From assembly GCF_026015985.1 (NCBI RefSeq), contig NZ_CP110389.1:1116001-1180000 (forward strand): a DNA stretch of 64,000 bases. The letters run 5' to 3'. Under the pieces are notes generated by a model. It searched no databases, was not told the origin of the DNA, and was given only the letters and a program-made list of their open reading frames with translations. The stretch is from Rhodopseudomonas sp. P2A-2r. GTDB lineage: Bacteria > Pseudomonadota > Alphaproteobacteria > Rhizobiales > Xanthobacteraceae. The number at the start of each line of letters is the position of its first letter. Within the stretch, counting starts at the first letter, position 1. Shown here in pieces: positions 1 to 9,562 of the stretch. The position numbers and the translations under genes are program-made.

Positions 1-311
1 AGCGCGGCCCCGCCAGGATGGCCAAGAAGCTGGCCGAAGAGGCCATCGAGGTCGTGATCGACGCGGTCAATGACAGGCCGGACGCTGTAATCCGCGAAAG
101 CGCCGAATTGCTTTACAATCTCACCGTGCTCTGGGCCTCCGTGGGCGTGAAGCCTGGCCAGATCTGGGCCGAGATGGACCGGCGAGACCGGATGTTCGGA
201 ATCGCCGAAAAGCTTCCCAAACCTCCCAAACGCCCCCGGCAGGTCGACGCCCAGCCCTCAGGGCGACGAATTGTCACGCTCGAAGGCGCGCGACGACGAA
301 AGCTCGCCTGA
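1..311 (+). CDS. HisE-like phosphoribosyl-ATP pyrophosphatase (5' end outside window)
   Basis: This is the C-terminal part of a MazG-superfamily protein resembling HisE, which removes pyrophosphate from phosphoribosyl-ATP in histidine synthesis. The frame is open to the window edge. The ATG at 18 is probably internal, because the family signature of a basic pair followed by paired glutamates (MAKKLAEEAIEVV) starts there and residues before it still read like the family (GPAR). A second metal-binding helix, RESAELLYNL, follows. The tail after about residue 70 is basic and proline-rich, longer than in typical HisE, so this may be a HisE-like paralogue rather than the histidine-operon enzyme. 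Confidence 0.75.
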   Translation, partial: RGPARMAKKLAEEAIEVVIDAVNDRPDAVIRESAELLYNLTVLWASVGVKPGQIWAEMDRRDRMFGIAEKLPKPPKRPRQVDAQPSGRRIVTLEGARRRKLA

Positions 312-365
312 CATTTCATCGCCGCACGGCATGGACAAATCCACGCCACGGTGGTTCATCGCGCC

Positions 366-947
366 ATGCTCAGACGTATCTATGATTGGTGCATCGACGC
401 CGCCCACAAGCCCTATGCAATCTGGTTGATGGGGGCCGTGTCGTTCGCGGAAAGTTCGTTCTTTCCAATACCGCCGGACGTGATGCTGATTCCGATGTCG
501 CTGGCGCGACCGGAGCGGGCCTGGCTCTATGCCCTGGTCTGCACGGTCACGTCGGTGGCCGGCGGCATTGTCGGATATCTGATCGGCGCCCTGCTTTATG
601 ACTCGGTCGGCCATTGGCTGATTCAGCTGTATGGCTATGGCGACAAGGTCGAGGCGTTCCGGGCCGGCTACGCCGAGTATGGGGCCTGGATCATCCTGCT
701 GAAGGGCTTGACGCCGATTCCCTTCAAGCTCGTCACAATCACGTCGGGCTTTGCCAATTATAACATCTGGATGTTCATCGGGTTGTCGTTTATCGCCCGC
801 GGCGGCCGGTTCTTCCTGGTGGCCATCCTGCTCAACCGCTATGGCGTCTGGATCCGCGAAAACATCGAGAAGCGTCTGGGCCTGTGGGTGGCGCTTGCCG
901 CCGGTGTGCTGGTGCTCGGCTTCATTATCGCTTTCCGCCTGCTCTGA
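366..947 (+). CDS. YqaA/DedA-family (SNARE-associated) membrane protein
   Basis: A 193-residue multi-pass membrane protein with about four hydrophobic segments. The early motif ESSFFPIPPDVMLIP and the later GLTPIPFKLVTITSGF are characteristic of the YqaA branch of the DedA/VTT family, whose members act in membrane-lipid homeostasis. The exact substrate of YqaA proteins is not established. A GTG at 351 would add five residues; I chose the ATG at 366 because the alignment-like start MLRRIYDW fits the family. It lies alone downstream of the HisE-like gene. Confidence 0.85.
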   Translation: MLRRIYDWCIDAAHKPYAIWLMGAVSFAESSFFPIPPDVMLIPMSLARPERAWLYALVCTVTSVAGGIVGYLIGALLYDSVGHWLIQLYGYGDKVEAFRAGYAEYGAWIILLKGLTPIPFKLVTITSGFANYNIWMFIGLSFIARGGRFFLVAILLNRYGVWIRENIEKRLGLWVALAAGVLVLGFIIAFRLL

Positions 948-993
948 TCCGCGACGCTTTCCCCGCAGCAACGCTCGGGGTACGTTTCGCGTC

Positions 994-1605
994 ATGTCTG
1001 ACTCGATCAATGCGTTCGCGCGCCATCGCAGTTTCACGATCGCCGTCCTGGTGGCGCTCATGATCGCCGCGATGGATGGCGCCCGGGCGCAGGCGCCAGC
1101 TCCATCTCCGCCAATCAAGTCGGTGATTATCCAGGTCGCGCCCGCGCCTGCCGCCGCGCCCGCTCCGGCTCCGGATCAGGCCGCGCCCGTCGTACAGGCG
1201 CCACCGGCTGCCTCGGTGCCGGCTGAGGCCGTGCCTGAAACGCGCGACAATCCCGGTCTCATGAATGAGCTGGGAAAGTTGTTCAAGGCGCCGACATGGA
1301 CACTGCCGGCGATGCCGTCGCTTCCCGCCCTTCCGTCTTTGAACAATTTCGGTCAATCCAGCGACGGATTGCCCCAGCTGACCACGGTGGTCAAAGGACG
1401 CGTGGTCTGTCCGGTGTCGGCCAATGGCGCGCCGGATTGCAAGGCAGCCTCCGACAAGCTCTGCCAGGGCAAGGGGTTCAACGAGGGCAAAAGCCTCGAC
1501 ACCGACTCCGCCCAGAGTTGCTCGCGAAAGTCTTTTATGACCGGCAACAAGGCCGACGACGTCTGCAAGACTGAAAGCTACGTCACCCGCGCGCTCTGCC
1601 AGTAA
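994..1605 (+). CDS. Secreted Ala/Pro-rich cysteine protein, function unknown
   Basis: A 203-residue exported protein. An N-terminal signal peptide (hydrophobic run ending ARAQA around residue 36) is followed by a long Ala/Pro-rich linker (about residues 40-90). A globular C-terminal domain of about 80 residues carries several Cys (CPVSANGAPDC, KLCQGKGF, SCSRKSF, DVCK, ALCQ), probably paired as disulfides in the periplasm. The frame is open further upstream over the yqaA gene, but the ATG at 994 starts directly before the signal peptide. Similar Ala/Pro-linker Cys proteins are common in Bradyrhizobiaceae; no function is known to me. Confidence 0.75.
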   Translation: MSDSINAFARHRSFTIAVLVALMIAAMDGARAQAPAPSPPIKSVIIQVAPAPAAAPAPAPDQAAPVVQAPPAASVPAEAVPETRDNPGLMNELGKLFKAPTWTLPAMPSLPALPSLNNFGQSSDGLPQLTTVVKGRVVCPVSANGAPDCKAASDKLCQGKGFNEGKSLDTDSAQSCSRKSFMTGNKADDVCKTESYVTRALCQ

Positions 1606-1744
1606 ACGGGTATGGGGTCGGCGAATTTCCGCGACCGCGCGATTGCTTTCCTGCCTTGGGTTCTGGCATCGTCCGCCGGCCCAACGGGCAGGCGCCGAAG
1701 GAAATTCCGTTTCGCGCAAAATAAAAACAAGACGAGGAAGCTCC

Positions 1745-2713
1745 ATGTCCATGCCTGCTTTGTTCAAGAATCGCCTGTCGATTCCGGTGATCGGTGCGCC
1801 GCTGTTCATCATTTCGGTGCCGGCGCTGGTGATCGCGCAGTGCAAGGCTGGCATCGTCGGCTCATTTCCGGCGCTGAATGCGCGACCGCCGGAATTGCTC
1901 GACGAGTGGCTGAGCCAGATCAAGGAAGAGCTTGCCGCCCATGACAAGGCGCATCCGGAGCGTCTGTCGGCCCCCTTCGCGGTGAACCAGATCGTGCATA
2001 AATCCAATAACCGGCTCGAGCACGATCTGGCCGTCTGCGAGAAGCACAAGGTGCCGATGATGATCACATCGCTCGGCGCCCGCGAGGAGCTGAACCAGGC
2101 CGCGCATGGCTGGGGCTGCATCGTGTTTCACGACGTGATCAATCAGCGCTTCGCACACAAGGCGGTAGAGAAGGGCGCCGACGGCCTCATCCTGGTGTCG
2201 GCCGGCGCCGGCGGCCATGCCGGCGAAATCTCGCCGCTTGCTTTTGTCGCTGAGACGCGGCAGTGGTTCGACGGGCCCGTCGCGTTGTCGGGCGCGATCG
2301 CCAACGGCCGCGCGATCCGCGCTGCACGTGTTCTCGGTGCAGATTTCGCCTATATCGGCTCGGCCTTCATCGCCACCACCGAAGCCAACGCCGTGCCGGG
2401 TTACAAGGACATGATCGCTGCCTCGGCTGCCGAGGACATCGTCTACTCGAACCTGTTTACCGGCATTCACGGCAACTACCTGAAGCCCTCCATCGTCGCT
2501 GCCGGCATGGACCCCGACAATCTTCCGGAATCCGATGCCACCAAGATGAATTTCGGCACCGACAGCAACGGCGAGCGCCCCAAGCCGAAGGCGTGGAAGG
2601 AAATCTGGGGCAGCGGCCAGGGCATCGGCAGCGTCGGCAAGGTGGTGCCGGTGGCGGAATTGATCGCGCGTTTCAAGAAGGAATATGACGAAGCGATCGA
2701 TCCGCCGCTGTAG
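1745..2713 (+). CDS. Nitronate monooxygenase (2-nitropropane dioxygenase family)
   Basis: A 322-residue FMN-dependent TIM-barrel enzyme that oxidises alkyl nitronates, generally seen as protection against propionate-3-nitronate. The N-terminus (RLSIPVIGAPLFIIS) and the segment SAGAGGHAGEISPL with the catalytic His and FMN-phosphate contacts are typical of the family. The later GADFAYIGSAFIAT completes the phosphate-binding site. The start at 1745 is supported by a GAGGAAG ribosome-binding site about eight bases upstream. The upstream in-frame extension has no such site. Confidence 0.92.
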   Translation: MSMPALFKNRLSIPVIGAPLFIISVPALVIAQCKAGIVGSFPALNARPPELLDEWLSQIKEELAAHDKAHPERLSAPFAVNQIVHKSNNRLEHDLAVCEKHKVPMMITSLGAREELNQAAHGWGCIVFHDVINQRFAHKAVEKGADGLILVSAGAGGHAGEISPLAFVAETRQWFDGPVALSGAIANGRAIRAARVLGADFAYIGSAFIATTEANAVPGYKDMIAASAAEDIVYSNLFTGIHGNYLKPSIVAAGMDPDNLPESDATKMNFGTDSNGERPKPKAWKEIWGSGQGIGSVGKVVPVAELIARFKKEYDEAIDPPL

Positions 2714-2790
2714 AGCCCGGGTCCCCAAGGCGGCGCGGCATGCCTCGGGCCGCTCCGCGGAGCCTGCACGAGACTTGAGAGATTCGCTTG

Positions 2791-3564
2791 ATGGACTTCA
2801 TCTATCGCGTGGACGGCAATCACGTCCTCACCTCTCCGCACGCCGCGGGTCCGTGGAACGCGACCATGCAGCACGGGTCGGCGCCGTCGGCGCTGGTGAC
2901 GTGGCTGGCCGAGCGGATGCCTGCGGCATCGCCGATGCAGGTCGTGCGGGTGACCGTCGACCTCCTGCGGCCGGTGCCCGTGGCGCCGCTCAGCTTCGAG
3001 ACCGAGGTGCTGCGCGAAGGCCGCAAGATCCAGCTTTGTGGCGTCAGGCTGCTGGCAGATGGTGTGGTCGTTGTGCGCGCCACGGTGCTGAAGGTCCGGG
3101 TCGAGGCGCAGGCGCTGCCTGCGGAGGTCGTCGATTCCCCACTCGACCTTCCCCTGCCGGACCAGGGAGGATTGCTGGAGCCGAAACATGCCAGCAGTCC
3201 GTTTGTTGCCGGCATGACGGTGCGGGCGGTGCGCGGTGGCTTCCTCAAACTCGGGCCCGGCGCGATCTGGTACCGGCTCAACCGGCCGATCATCGAGGGG
3301 GCGCCGATTTCCCAGGTCATGCGCGCGGTGGTCGCCGCCGATTTCAGCAACGGAACGTCGAGCGTCCTGAGCTTCGACCACTGGACGTTCTTGAATGCCG
3401 ACCTTTCCGTCAGCCTGTCGCGACCGCCTGTGGGCGACTGGATCCTGCTGGATTCCGAAAGCTGGATCGGGCCCACCGGTGCCGGCATCGCCGCCTCGCG
3501 GCTCGCCGACATCAACGGCTACTTTGGCCGGGCCGTGCAGAGCCTGGTGATCGAGCAACGCTGA
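2791..3564 (+). CDS. Thioesterase-family (double hot-dog) protein
   Basis: A 257-residue protein matching the acyl-CoA thioesterase superfamily of the TesB-like double hot-dog type. Features seen are an N-terminal Trp/His patch (GPWNATMQHGSAPSALV), the repeat strand RVTVDLLRPVPVAPL, a central helix, and a second hot-dog domain beginning with SFDHWTFLNADLSVSL and ending in GRAVQSLVIEQR. It probably hydrolyses an acyl-CoA thioester; chain length cannot be told. It follows nitronate monooxygenase by 77 bp in the same direction. A TTG at 2788 directly precedes the ATG; I use the ATG. Confidence 0.8.
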   Translation: MDFIYRVDGNHVLTSPHAAGPWNATMQHGSAPSALVTWLAERMPAASPMQVVRVTVDLLRPVPVAPLSFETEVLREGRKIQLCGVRLLADGVVVVRATVLKVRVEAQALPAEVVDSPLDLPLPDQGGLLEPKHASSPFVAGMTVRAVRGGFLKLGPGAIWYRLNRPIIEGAPISQVMRAVVAADFSNGTSSVLSFDHWTFLNADLSVSLSRPPVGDWILLDSESWIGPTGAGIAASRLADINGYFGRAVQSLVIEQR

Positions 3565-3651
3565 ACCGAGCCCACTTGCGGGGCGAAAAAACCGTGCGAT
3601 GGCAGGGAACTCGCTGCAATCGTGGTGGTTATTCGACGTTAGGGGGTTCCG

Positions 3652-5147
3652 ATGAGTTCTGAACTTGCACCCGAAGATCGGGCGAAAACCGGTATTTGGG
3701 GTCTGGATAATATCCTGTCCGGTGGTTTTACGCGCGGTCACCTGTTTCTCGTGGAAGGCGCGCCGGGCACCGGCAAGACCACTGTTGCTCTGCAGTTTCT
3801 CCTGGAGGGCGCCCGTACCGGGGAAAATGCCTCTATATCACCCTGTCCGAGACCGATCCTGAGCTGCGCGACGGTGCGGCTTCACATGGCTGGACCCTCG
3901 GCGAAGGCATCGAGGTCTTCGAACTTCTGCCTCCCGAAAGCCTGCTGGATTCCGAGCAGCAGCAGAGCCTGCTGTATTCCTCGGACCTTGAGCTCGGGGA
4001 AACTACCAAGCAGATCTTCGAGGCGGTCGAACGCGTCAAGCCGAGCCGGGTCGTGCTCGACAGCCTGTCTGAAATCAGGCTGCTGGCGCAGAGCTCGCTG
4101 CGCTATCGCCGGCAGATCCTCTCCATCAAGCACTATTTCGCACGGTTCAACACCACGGTCATGCTGCTGGACGATCTCACCGCCGACGTGGCCGACAAGA
4201 CCGTGCATAGCGTTGCCCATGGCGTTTTGCGCCTGGAGGAACTGGCGCCGTCCTATGGCGCCGAGCGCCGCCGCGCCCGCGTGATCAAGTATCGTGGCGT
4301 GAAATTCCGCGGCGGCTACCACGACGTCACCATTTCCACCGGCGGGTTGAACATCTTCCCAAGGTTGGTGGCCTCGGAATTCCGCAACAATCTGGCCCGC
4401 ACAACGAAGTCATCCGGGATCGCCGAATTCGACCAGTTGCTCGGCGGCGGAGTCGAAACCGGATCGAGCACGCTGGTGCTGGGACCGGCCGGCACCGGCA
4501 AATCAATCGCCGCGATCGTCAACGTCGTGGCCGCGGTGAAGCGCGGAGAAAAGGCCGCGATGTTCGTGCTCGATGAGGAGCTTGGTCTGCTGTTCGATCG
4601 CATGAAAGGTCTTGGCATCGATCTCGCCGAGATGCAGCGAAGCGGAAAGCTGTTCGTGGAGCAGGTCGATGCGGCCGAACTGTCGCCCGGCGAATTCGCG
4701 CATCGCGTTCGCAAGCAGATCGACGACCATGATATCAAGACCGTGGTGATCGACAGTCTCAACGGTTATCAGGCTTCGATGCCTGAGGAGAACTCGCTGA
4801 TCCTGCATATGCACGAGCTGCTGCAGTATCTGAATCGCCGTGGCGCTGCGACGTTCATGACGGTTGCGCAGCACGGTCTGGTGGGTGACATGAAGGCGCC
4901 GATCGACGTCACCTATCTGGCCGACACCGTGATCCTGCTGCGCTATTTCGAAGCGACAGGCAGCGTGCGGCGGGCGATTTCGGTGATCAAGAAGCGTACC
5001 GGCAATCACGAGACGACGATCCGCGAATACCGGATCGACCGCCGCGGCCTGACCATCGGGGCCCCGCTCAGCGAATTCCAGGGCGTGTTGCGCGGCGTCC
5101 CGATTTATGGCGGCGTCAGCCCGTTGCTGGAGGAGCAGGCCTCGTGA
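3652..5147 (+). pseudogene. kaiC: KaiC-like double-domain ATPase, interrupted by a one-base frameshift
   Basis: The product reads as a KaiC-family tandem RecA-like ATPase of about 498 residues once one base is restored. Domain 1 has Walker [11 protein letters not shown] (about residue 36); domain 2 has LGPAGTGKS (about residue 280). At the A-run 3824-3827 the frame breaks. Adding one A turns the text into [20 protein letters not shown], the normal family sequence, which continues in the frame ending at 5147. As read, the first frame stops at 4284 and the second has a possible GTG start at 4053. Compared from memory with Synechococcus KaiC, the S431-T432 pair aligns with Thr-Tyr (VTYLADTVILL). 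There is no kaiA or kaiB nearby. Its stop overlaps the kinase start by four bases (GTGA). The break is most likely a sequencing deletion. Confidence 0.85.
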
Positions 5148-7197
5148 AGCCGGGCCTGTCCTCCGAACGCGCGGTCATTCTGGCCCCTACCGGCCGCGAC
5201 GCTGCGGTGGCGGAGGCGCTGATCCGCGAGGCTGGTTTTTACGCGCAGGCCTGCGCGGATTTTACAGCTCTGGTGCAGGAGATCGAGGGCGGTGCAGGAC
5301 TGGCGGTGATCGCCGACGAGGCGATCAAGACCGCCGATCTGCGCCGGCTGGTGACCTGGCTCCACGACCAGCCGTCATGGTCGGATTTCCCCATCGTATT
5401 GCTGACCCGGCAGGGCGGCGGCCCCGAACGCAACCCCGATGCGGCAAGGCTCGGACAGTTGCTCGGCAACGTCACCTTCATCGAGCGCCCGTTTCACCCC
5501 ACCACTTTGGTGAGCATCGTTGGCTCGGCGGTGCGCGGGCGACGCCGGCAATACCAGACGCGCGCCATTCTCGAAGATCTCACCGAAAGCGAAGAGCTGC
5601 TGCAGACGGCGCTCAACGCCGGCCGGCTGGGCGCGCTGGAGCTGCATCTTCCGACGCTGGAACTCGAAGTTTCGGATGCCTGCAAGTCGTTCTTCGGACG
5701 AAAGGCGGGGCAGCCCTTCACTTTTGAGGACCTGCAGGCATCGATATATCCGGACGATCGCGAGCGCCGCCAGCAGGCTCTCGACCTGACCCTTGCCAAT
5801 GGCAGCGACTACAATGTCGAGTATCGCAATATATGGCCGGACGGCACCGTGCATTGGGTGGAGACCCGCGCGCGGACCATTCGCGGCCCCGACGGCAAGG
5901 TCAAATCGCTGGTCGGCGTGTCCCTCGATATCACCGCACGAAAGACCGTCGACATCGAGCGGGAAACGCTGCTCGACCAGCTCGCAGCCGAACGCACGGC
6001 GCTGGCCGAACTCACCGCCACGCTGGAACAGCGCGTGGAGGAGCGCACGGCCGATCTGATGAAGGAAGTCGCGGCCCGCGAAAAGGCCCAGGAGCAGCTG
6101 CGCCAGGCGCAGAAGATGGAGACCATCGGCCAGCTCACCGGCGGCGTCGCGCATGACTTCAACAATCTGCTGATGGCCGTCATGGGCAATCTGGACTTGC
6201 TGCGCAAGCGCATCCCCGACGACCCGCGCATGCACCGGCTGATCGACGGCGCGATGCAGGGGCCGAGCGCGGCGCGTCGCTGACCCAGCGGCTGCTGGCA
6301 TTTGCGCGGCAGCAGGATCTCAAGGTGGTACCGGTCGATCTGGGCGCGCTGATCCGTGGCATGATCGATCTGCTTGAGCGTTCGCTCGGTCCCCGTGTTG
6401 CGCTGAATATCGATATCCCCGAGGGCCTGCCGCCGGCACGGATCGATGCCAACCAGCTGGAGCTTGCGATCCTCAATCTGGCAATCAACGCGCGCGACGC
6501 CATGCAGGATGGCGGGGCGATCGACATCAAGGTGTCCCGGCACGCGGTCAACAACGACCCCGCTTTGACACCCGGCGACTATCTGAAGGTGTCGGTGATC
6601 GACAACGGCAGCGGCATGTCGCCGGAGACGCTGAAAAAGGCGATTGAGCCGTTTTTCTCGACCAAGCCGCTGGGCAAGGGCACCGGCCTCGGCCTGTCGA
6701 TGGTGCATGGCCTCGCGGTGCAACTCGGCGGCACCCTCGAACTCTGCAGCGTGGTGGGACGCGGTACGACGGCGACCCTGGTGTTGCCCGTCACCACCAA
6801 AGCCCCGGCATCCACCGGCGCAGGTCAGGTCACGCGCAACGCCGCGCGCTCGGCGGTGATCCTGTTCGTCGATGATGATCCGCTGATCGCCATGTCCACC
6901 ACGGAGATGCTGGAAGATCTGGGTCACCGGGTCATCGGCGTCAATTCCGGCCGCCATGCGCTGGATATTTTACGCAGCGAACAACCGCTCGATCTGATGA
7001 TGACCGATCACGTGATGCCGGGAATGACCGGCATCGAACTTGCCGCTGCCTCGCGGGAGGTGCGGCCGTCGCTGCCGATCCTGCTTGCGACCGGCTATGC
7101 GGAACTGCCTGAGGGCACGCAGCTCGATCTGCCGCGGCTGGCGAAGCCCTATCATCAGGACCAGTTGCGGGAGCGGCTCGATCAACTGCTGGGCTGA
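5144..7197 (+). pseudogene. KaiC-coupled hybrid histidine kinase, interrupted by a one-base frameshift
   Basis: A soluble hybrid sensor kinase of about 684 residues when repaired. In order: an N-terminal receiver-like domain without an obvious full acidic pocket (about 1-130), a PAS/PAC domain (about 150-265), a coiled coil, an H-box [11 protein letters not shown] (about 332), an ATPase domain with NLAINARDAM, DNGSGM and GKGTGLGLSMV, and a C-terminal receiver with VDDDPL and TDHVMPGM. The frame breaks at the G-run 6259-6262. Adding one G gives [19 protein letters not shown] and joins the two halves. As read, the first part stops at 6283 and the second resumes from about 6325. It is translationally coupled to the KaiC-like gene, so the pair very likely forms one signalling unit. 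The input signal is unknown. Confidence 0.85.
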
Positions 7198-7305
7198 CCC
7201 GAAGGGAACCCGCGATGCCGCGATTAATGGTTCGTTAACCAGGGCTGGATCAAGAATGGGCGGTTGAGAATCGCGCGGCGCGCAATTGGACACAGGGCGG
7301 TTGCC

Positions 7306-7554
7306 ATGGATTTCGAAGCCTGTTTCGAGAAGACGCCAGCTACCATCGCAGAGATCAAGGCGCGGGTGGCCTTTGCCTTCGAGCGTCATCCGCTGTGCCG
7401 CAACGTCGAATTCGACATCGTCAGCACGCCGCGTGCCGCCAAAGGTGCCAACTGGACCATCAGCATGCAGTCCATCGCGCCGGACGCGCTGTGGGAAGCC
7501 TCCGATATCGTGGCCGATATCCAGGACGCCTATGTGCTTGAGTTGGCTGCCTAA
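7306..7554 (+). CDS. Conserved small hypothetical protein
   Basis: An 82-residue soluble protein starting MDFEACFEKTPATIA. The composition is balanced, without a signal peptide or membrane segment. I do not recognise a domain. The frame opens at a TTG (7264), but the ATG at 7306 gives the more natural start. It stands alone between the hybrid kinase gene and an exported hypothetical; the 108 bp upstream could hold its own promoter. Confidence 0.6.
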   Translation: MDFEACFEKTPATIAEIKARVAFAFERHPLCRNVEFDIVSTPRAAKGANWTISMQSIAPDALWEASDIVADIQDAYVLELAA

Positions 7555-7625
7555 GTTGGGTTTAGCCAATTCGGGCTCGGTCCGCCTCCGGACTGGCATG
7601 GTTAAGCCTCATTTATTCTCCATTT

Positions 7626-8339
7626 GTGAGGACGATCGACGATAGTTTCGTCGCTGCAGTGGAGACAGGCTTGACGCGAACACTGACCATTTGGGCCCTG
7701 GCTTGTGTCCTGCTGGCGGGCGGCGCGGTTGCCAGCATCCTTGGCCGCGACAGCGTGCCTTCCGCCCCGTTCGATACGTCGAATTCTGTGGCCGTGGCCC
7801 GTGGCCCGGTCTCGAACGCCCAGGGTAAGAAGGACAAGCTGCCAGTGGCCGCCGGACTGCTGGCGTCGGTCGAAACATCGCCATCCGATTCCCTGCAGAT
7901 TGAATCGCTGCGGCAGGCATTTGCGTCGGAGAGCGCGGCTGTTGTCGCGCCGCCCGGAATCGCCGATCCCGGGATGATCCCGTCGCCAACGCCCGCCAAG
8001 CCGAAGCTGGCCGCCAAGCCGCCCGTGCAGAAGAACTATGCATTGCTCAGCGATGCGCAGATCGCCGCCATCAAGGGGCGCCTCAACCTGACCGCTTCTC
8101 AGCAGCAAAGCTGGCCGGCCGTCGAGGATGCGCTGCGAGCGATTGCGCGCAAGATCCACGACACAAAGCAGTCCAGGCCGGGCGCCAGCCTCCCGCCGAT
8201 CGATCCGTCCAGCGCCGAAGTGCAGCAACTGAAATCGGCAGCGATGCCTTTGCTCTTTACGCTGCGCGAAGATCAGAAGCGCGAGGTTCGCTCGCTGGCC
8301 CGCATCATCGGCCTCGAACAGGTCGCGTCGCAGATCTGA
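7626..8339 (+). CDS. Exported/membrane-anchored hypothetical with LTXXQ-like C-terminal helices
   Basis: Up to 237 residues. One hydrophobic N-terminal segment (TIWALACVLLAGGAVAS, about residues 19-35) serves as signal or anchor, followed by a disordered middle and a helical C-terminal region of about 100 residues. Segment LNLTASQQQSWPAVEDALR resembles the LTXXQ motif of Spy/CpxP-type periplasmic proteins, so a periplasmic helical role is possible but unproven. Start is uncertain: GTG at 7626, or TTG at 7671 immediately before the hydrophobic stretch. It converges with the LLM gene with only three bases between stops. Confidence 0.6.
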   Translation: MRTIDDSFVAAVETGLTRTLTIWALACVLLAGGAVASILGRDSVPSAPFDTSNSVAVARGPVSNAQGKKDKLPVAAGLLASVETSPSDSLQIESLRQAFASESAAVVAPPGIADPGMIPSPTPAKPKLAAKPPVQKNYALLSDAQIAAIKGRLNLTASQQQSWPAVEDALRAIARKIHDTKQSRPGASLPPIDPSSAEVQQLKSAAMPLLFTLREDQKREVRSLARIIGLEQVASQI

Positions 8340-8342
8340 GAC

Positions 8343-9356
8343 TCAGGCGACGGCTTCTGCCAGCTGCCCTTGCTGACTGCTCTGTGTCGCAGCGATCAGC
8401 TCGTACGAATGCAGCCGCGCGCTGTGATCATAGACATCCGACACGATCATCAATTCGTCGGCGCCAGTTTCGGCGACCAGCGCTGCAATGCCTGCGCGCA
8501 CGGTGTCGGGCGAGCCGACGATCGAGCGCCTCAGCATGCCCATCGCCTGCATCTTCTCGGCGGGCGACCAGTAGGTCTCGATGTCGTCGATCGGCGGCTG
8601 GCTGAGGCCGCGGGTGCCGCGGAACATGTTCACGAACGACATCTGCTGCGTCGTCGCCAGGCGCCTGGCTTCCTTGTCGGTGTCGGCGGCGATGATGTTG
8701 ACGCCGACCATGGCGTAGGGGCGGTCGAGCTGCTCGGACGGCTTGAAGCGGGCGCGGTAGATCGCCAGCGCCTGCAGCAGCTGTTCCGGCGCGAAATGCG
8801 AGGCAAAGGCGTAGGGCAGGCCGAGCTCGGCGGCGAGCTGCGCGCCATAGGTGCTTGAGCCCAGAATCCACAGCGGCACGTCGGTGCCGCCGGCCGGCAC
8901 GGCCTGGATGTTCTGGTTCGGCCCGACCGGGGCGAAGTAGGCCTGCAGCTCGAGCACGTCCTGCGGGAAGTTGTCCGAGCTCTGCAGCGACCGGCGTAAG
9001 GCCCGCATGGTCAACTGATCGGTGCCGGGCGCCCGTCCCAGGCCAAGGTCGATACGGCCGGGATACAGCCGTGCCAGGGTGCCGAACTGCTCGGCGATGA
9101 CGATTGGAGCATGGTTGGGCAGCATGATGCCTCCGGCGCCGACGCGGATCGTCCGGGTGCCCGCCGCGATATGGCTGATCACGATGGACGTTGCGGCACT
9201 GGCGATTCCCGCCATGTTGTGATGCTCGGCCACCCAGAACCGTTTGTAGCCCCACTGCTCGGCGTGGCCGGCCAGGTCGCGCGCATTGTCCAGCGCGCCG
9301 CGGGCGTCGGTTTCCTGGGTGACACGGACAAGGTCGAGGATCGAAAGGGCGGCCAT
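8343..9356 (-). CDS. LLM-class flavin-dependent oxidoreductase (luciferase-like)
   Basis: A 337-residue TIM-barrel flavoprotein of the bacterial luciferase-like superfamily, single-component type. N-terminal [12 protein letters not shown] and the segment [19 protein letters not shown] are diagnostic, as are the [12 protein letters not shown] and [19 protein letters not shown] motifs. It would use FMNH2 or F420 to oxidise an unknown substrate. The start at 9356 is preceded by CAGGAG at ideal spacing; the frame extension to 9434 lacks this. It is transcribed away from the zinc-chaperone gene, and the Zur-like palindrome lies 118 bp upstream of its start. Confidence 0.88.
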   Translation of the reverse strand: MAALSILDLVRVTQETDARGALDNARDLAGHAEQWGYKRFWVAEHHNMAGIASAATSIVISHIAAGTRTIRVGAGGIMLPNHAPIVIAEQFGTLARLYPGRIDLGLGRAPGTDQLTMRALRRSLQSSDNFPQDVLELQAYFAPVGPNQNIQAVPAGGTDVPLWILGSSTYGAQLAAELGLPYAFASHFAPEQLLQALAIYRARFKPSEQLDRPYAMVGVNIIAADTDKEARRLATTQQMSFVNMFRGTRGLSQPPIDDIETYWSPAEKMQAMGMLRRSIVGSPDTVRAGIAALVAETGADELMIVSDVYDHSARLHSYELIAATQSSQQGQLAEAVA

Positions 9357-9473
9357 GGGCAAACTCCTGCAGGGCTCCTTTAACTGGGGGCACAGAAGCG
9401 GAATTGCCACGGGCGCAGAGCTGACACGCCGCAATGCCGGGCCCGGTTGAACTTGACAAAGCCACCGGAAGGA

Positions 9474-9495
9474 TTGTTATGTTATAACATAACAA
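9474..9495. promoter_or_regulatory. Perfect 22-bp palindrome, candidate Zur operator
   Basis: TTGTTATGTTATAACATAAC followed by AA is a perfect 22-bp palindrome. It contains two overlapping GTTAT-N3-ATAAC elements, the form I recall for Zur boxes in proteobacteria. It sits 68 bp before the COG0523 GTPase start. COG0523 metallochaperones are classic Zur targets, so zinc-dependent repression of that gene is a well-supported inference; effect on the divergent LLM gene is possible. Confidence 0.8.
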
Positions 9496-9562
9496 AAATT
9501 GGTGCCCATAGCTGCACGCAAGACCCGCCGGTTTCCGTCCCTCAAACGGTTGTTCGATCTCG

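Noticed and set aside
3820..3832. Programmed -1 frameshift in the KaiC-like gene
   Set aside because: The site is not a canonical slippery heptamer, and seven other unrelated genes show the same one-base homopolymer loss.
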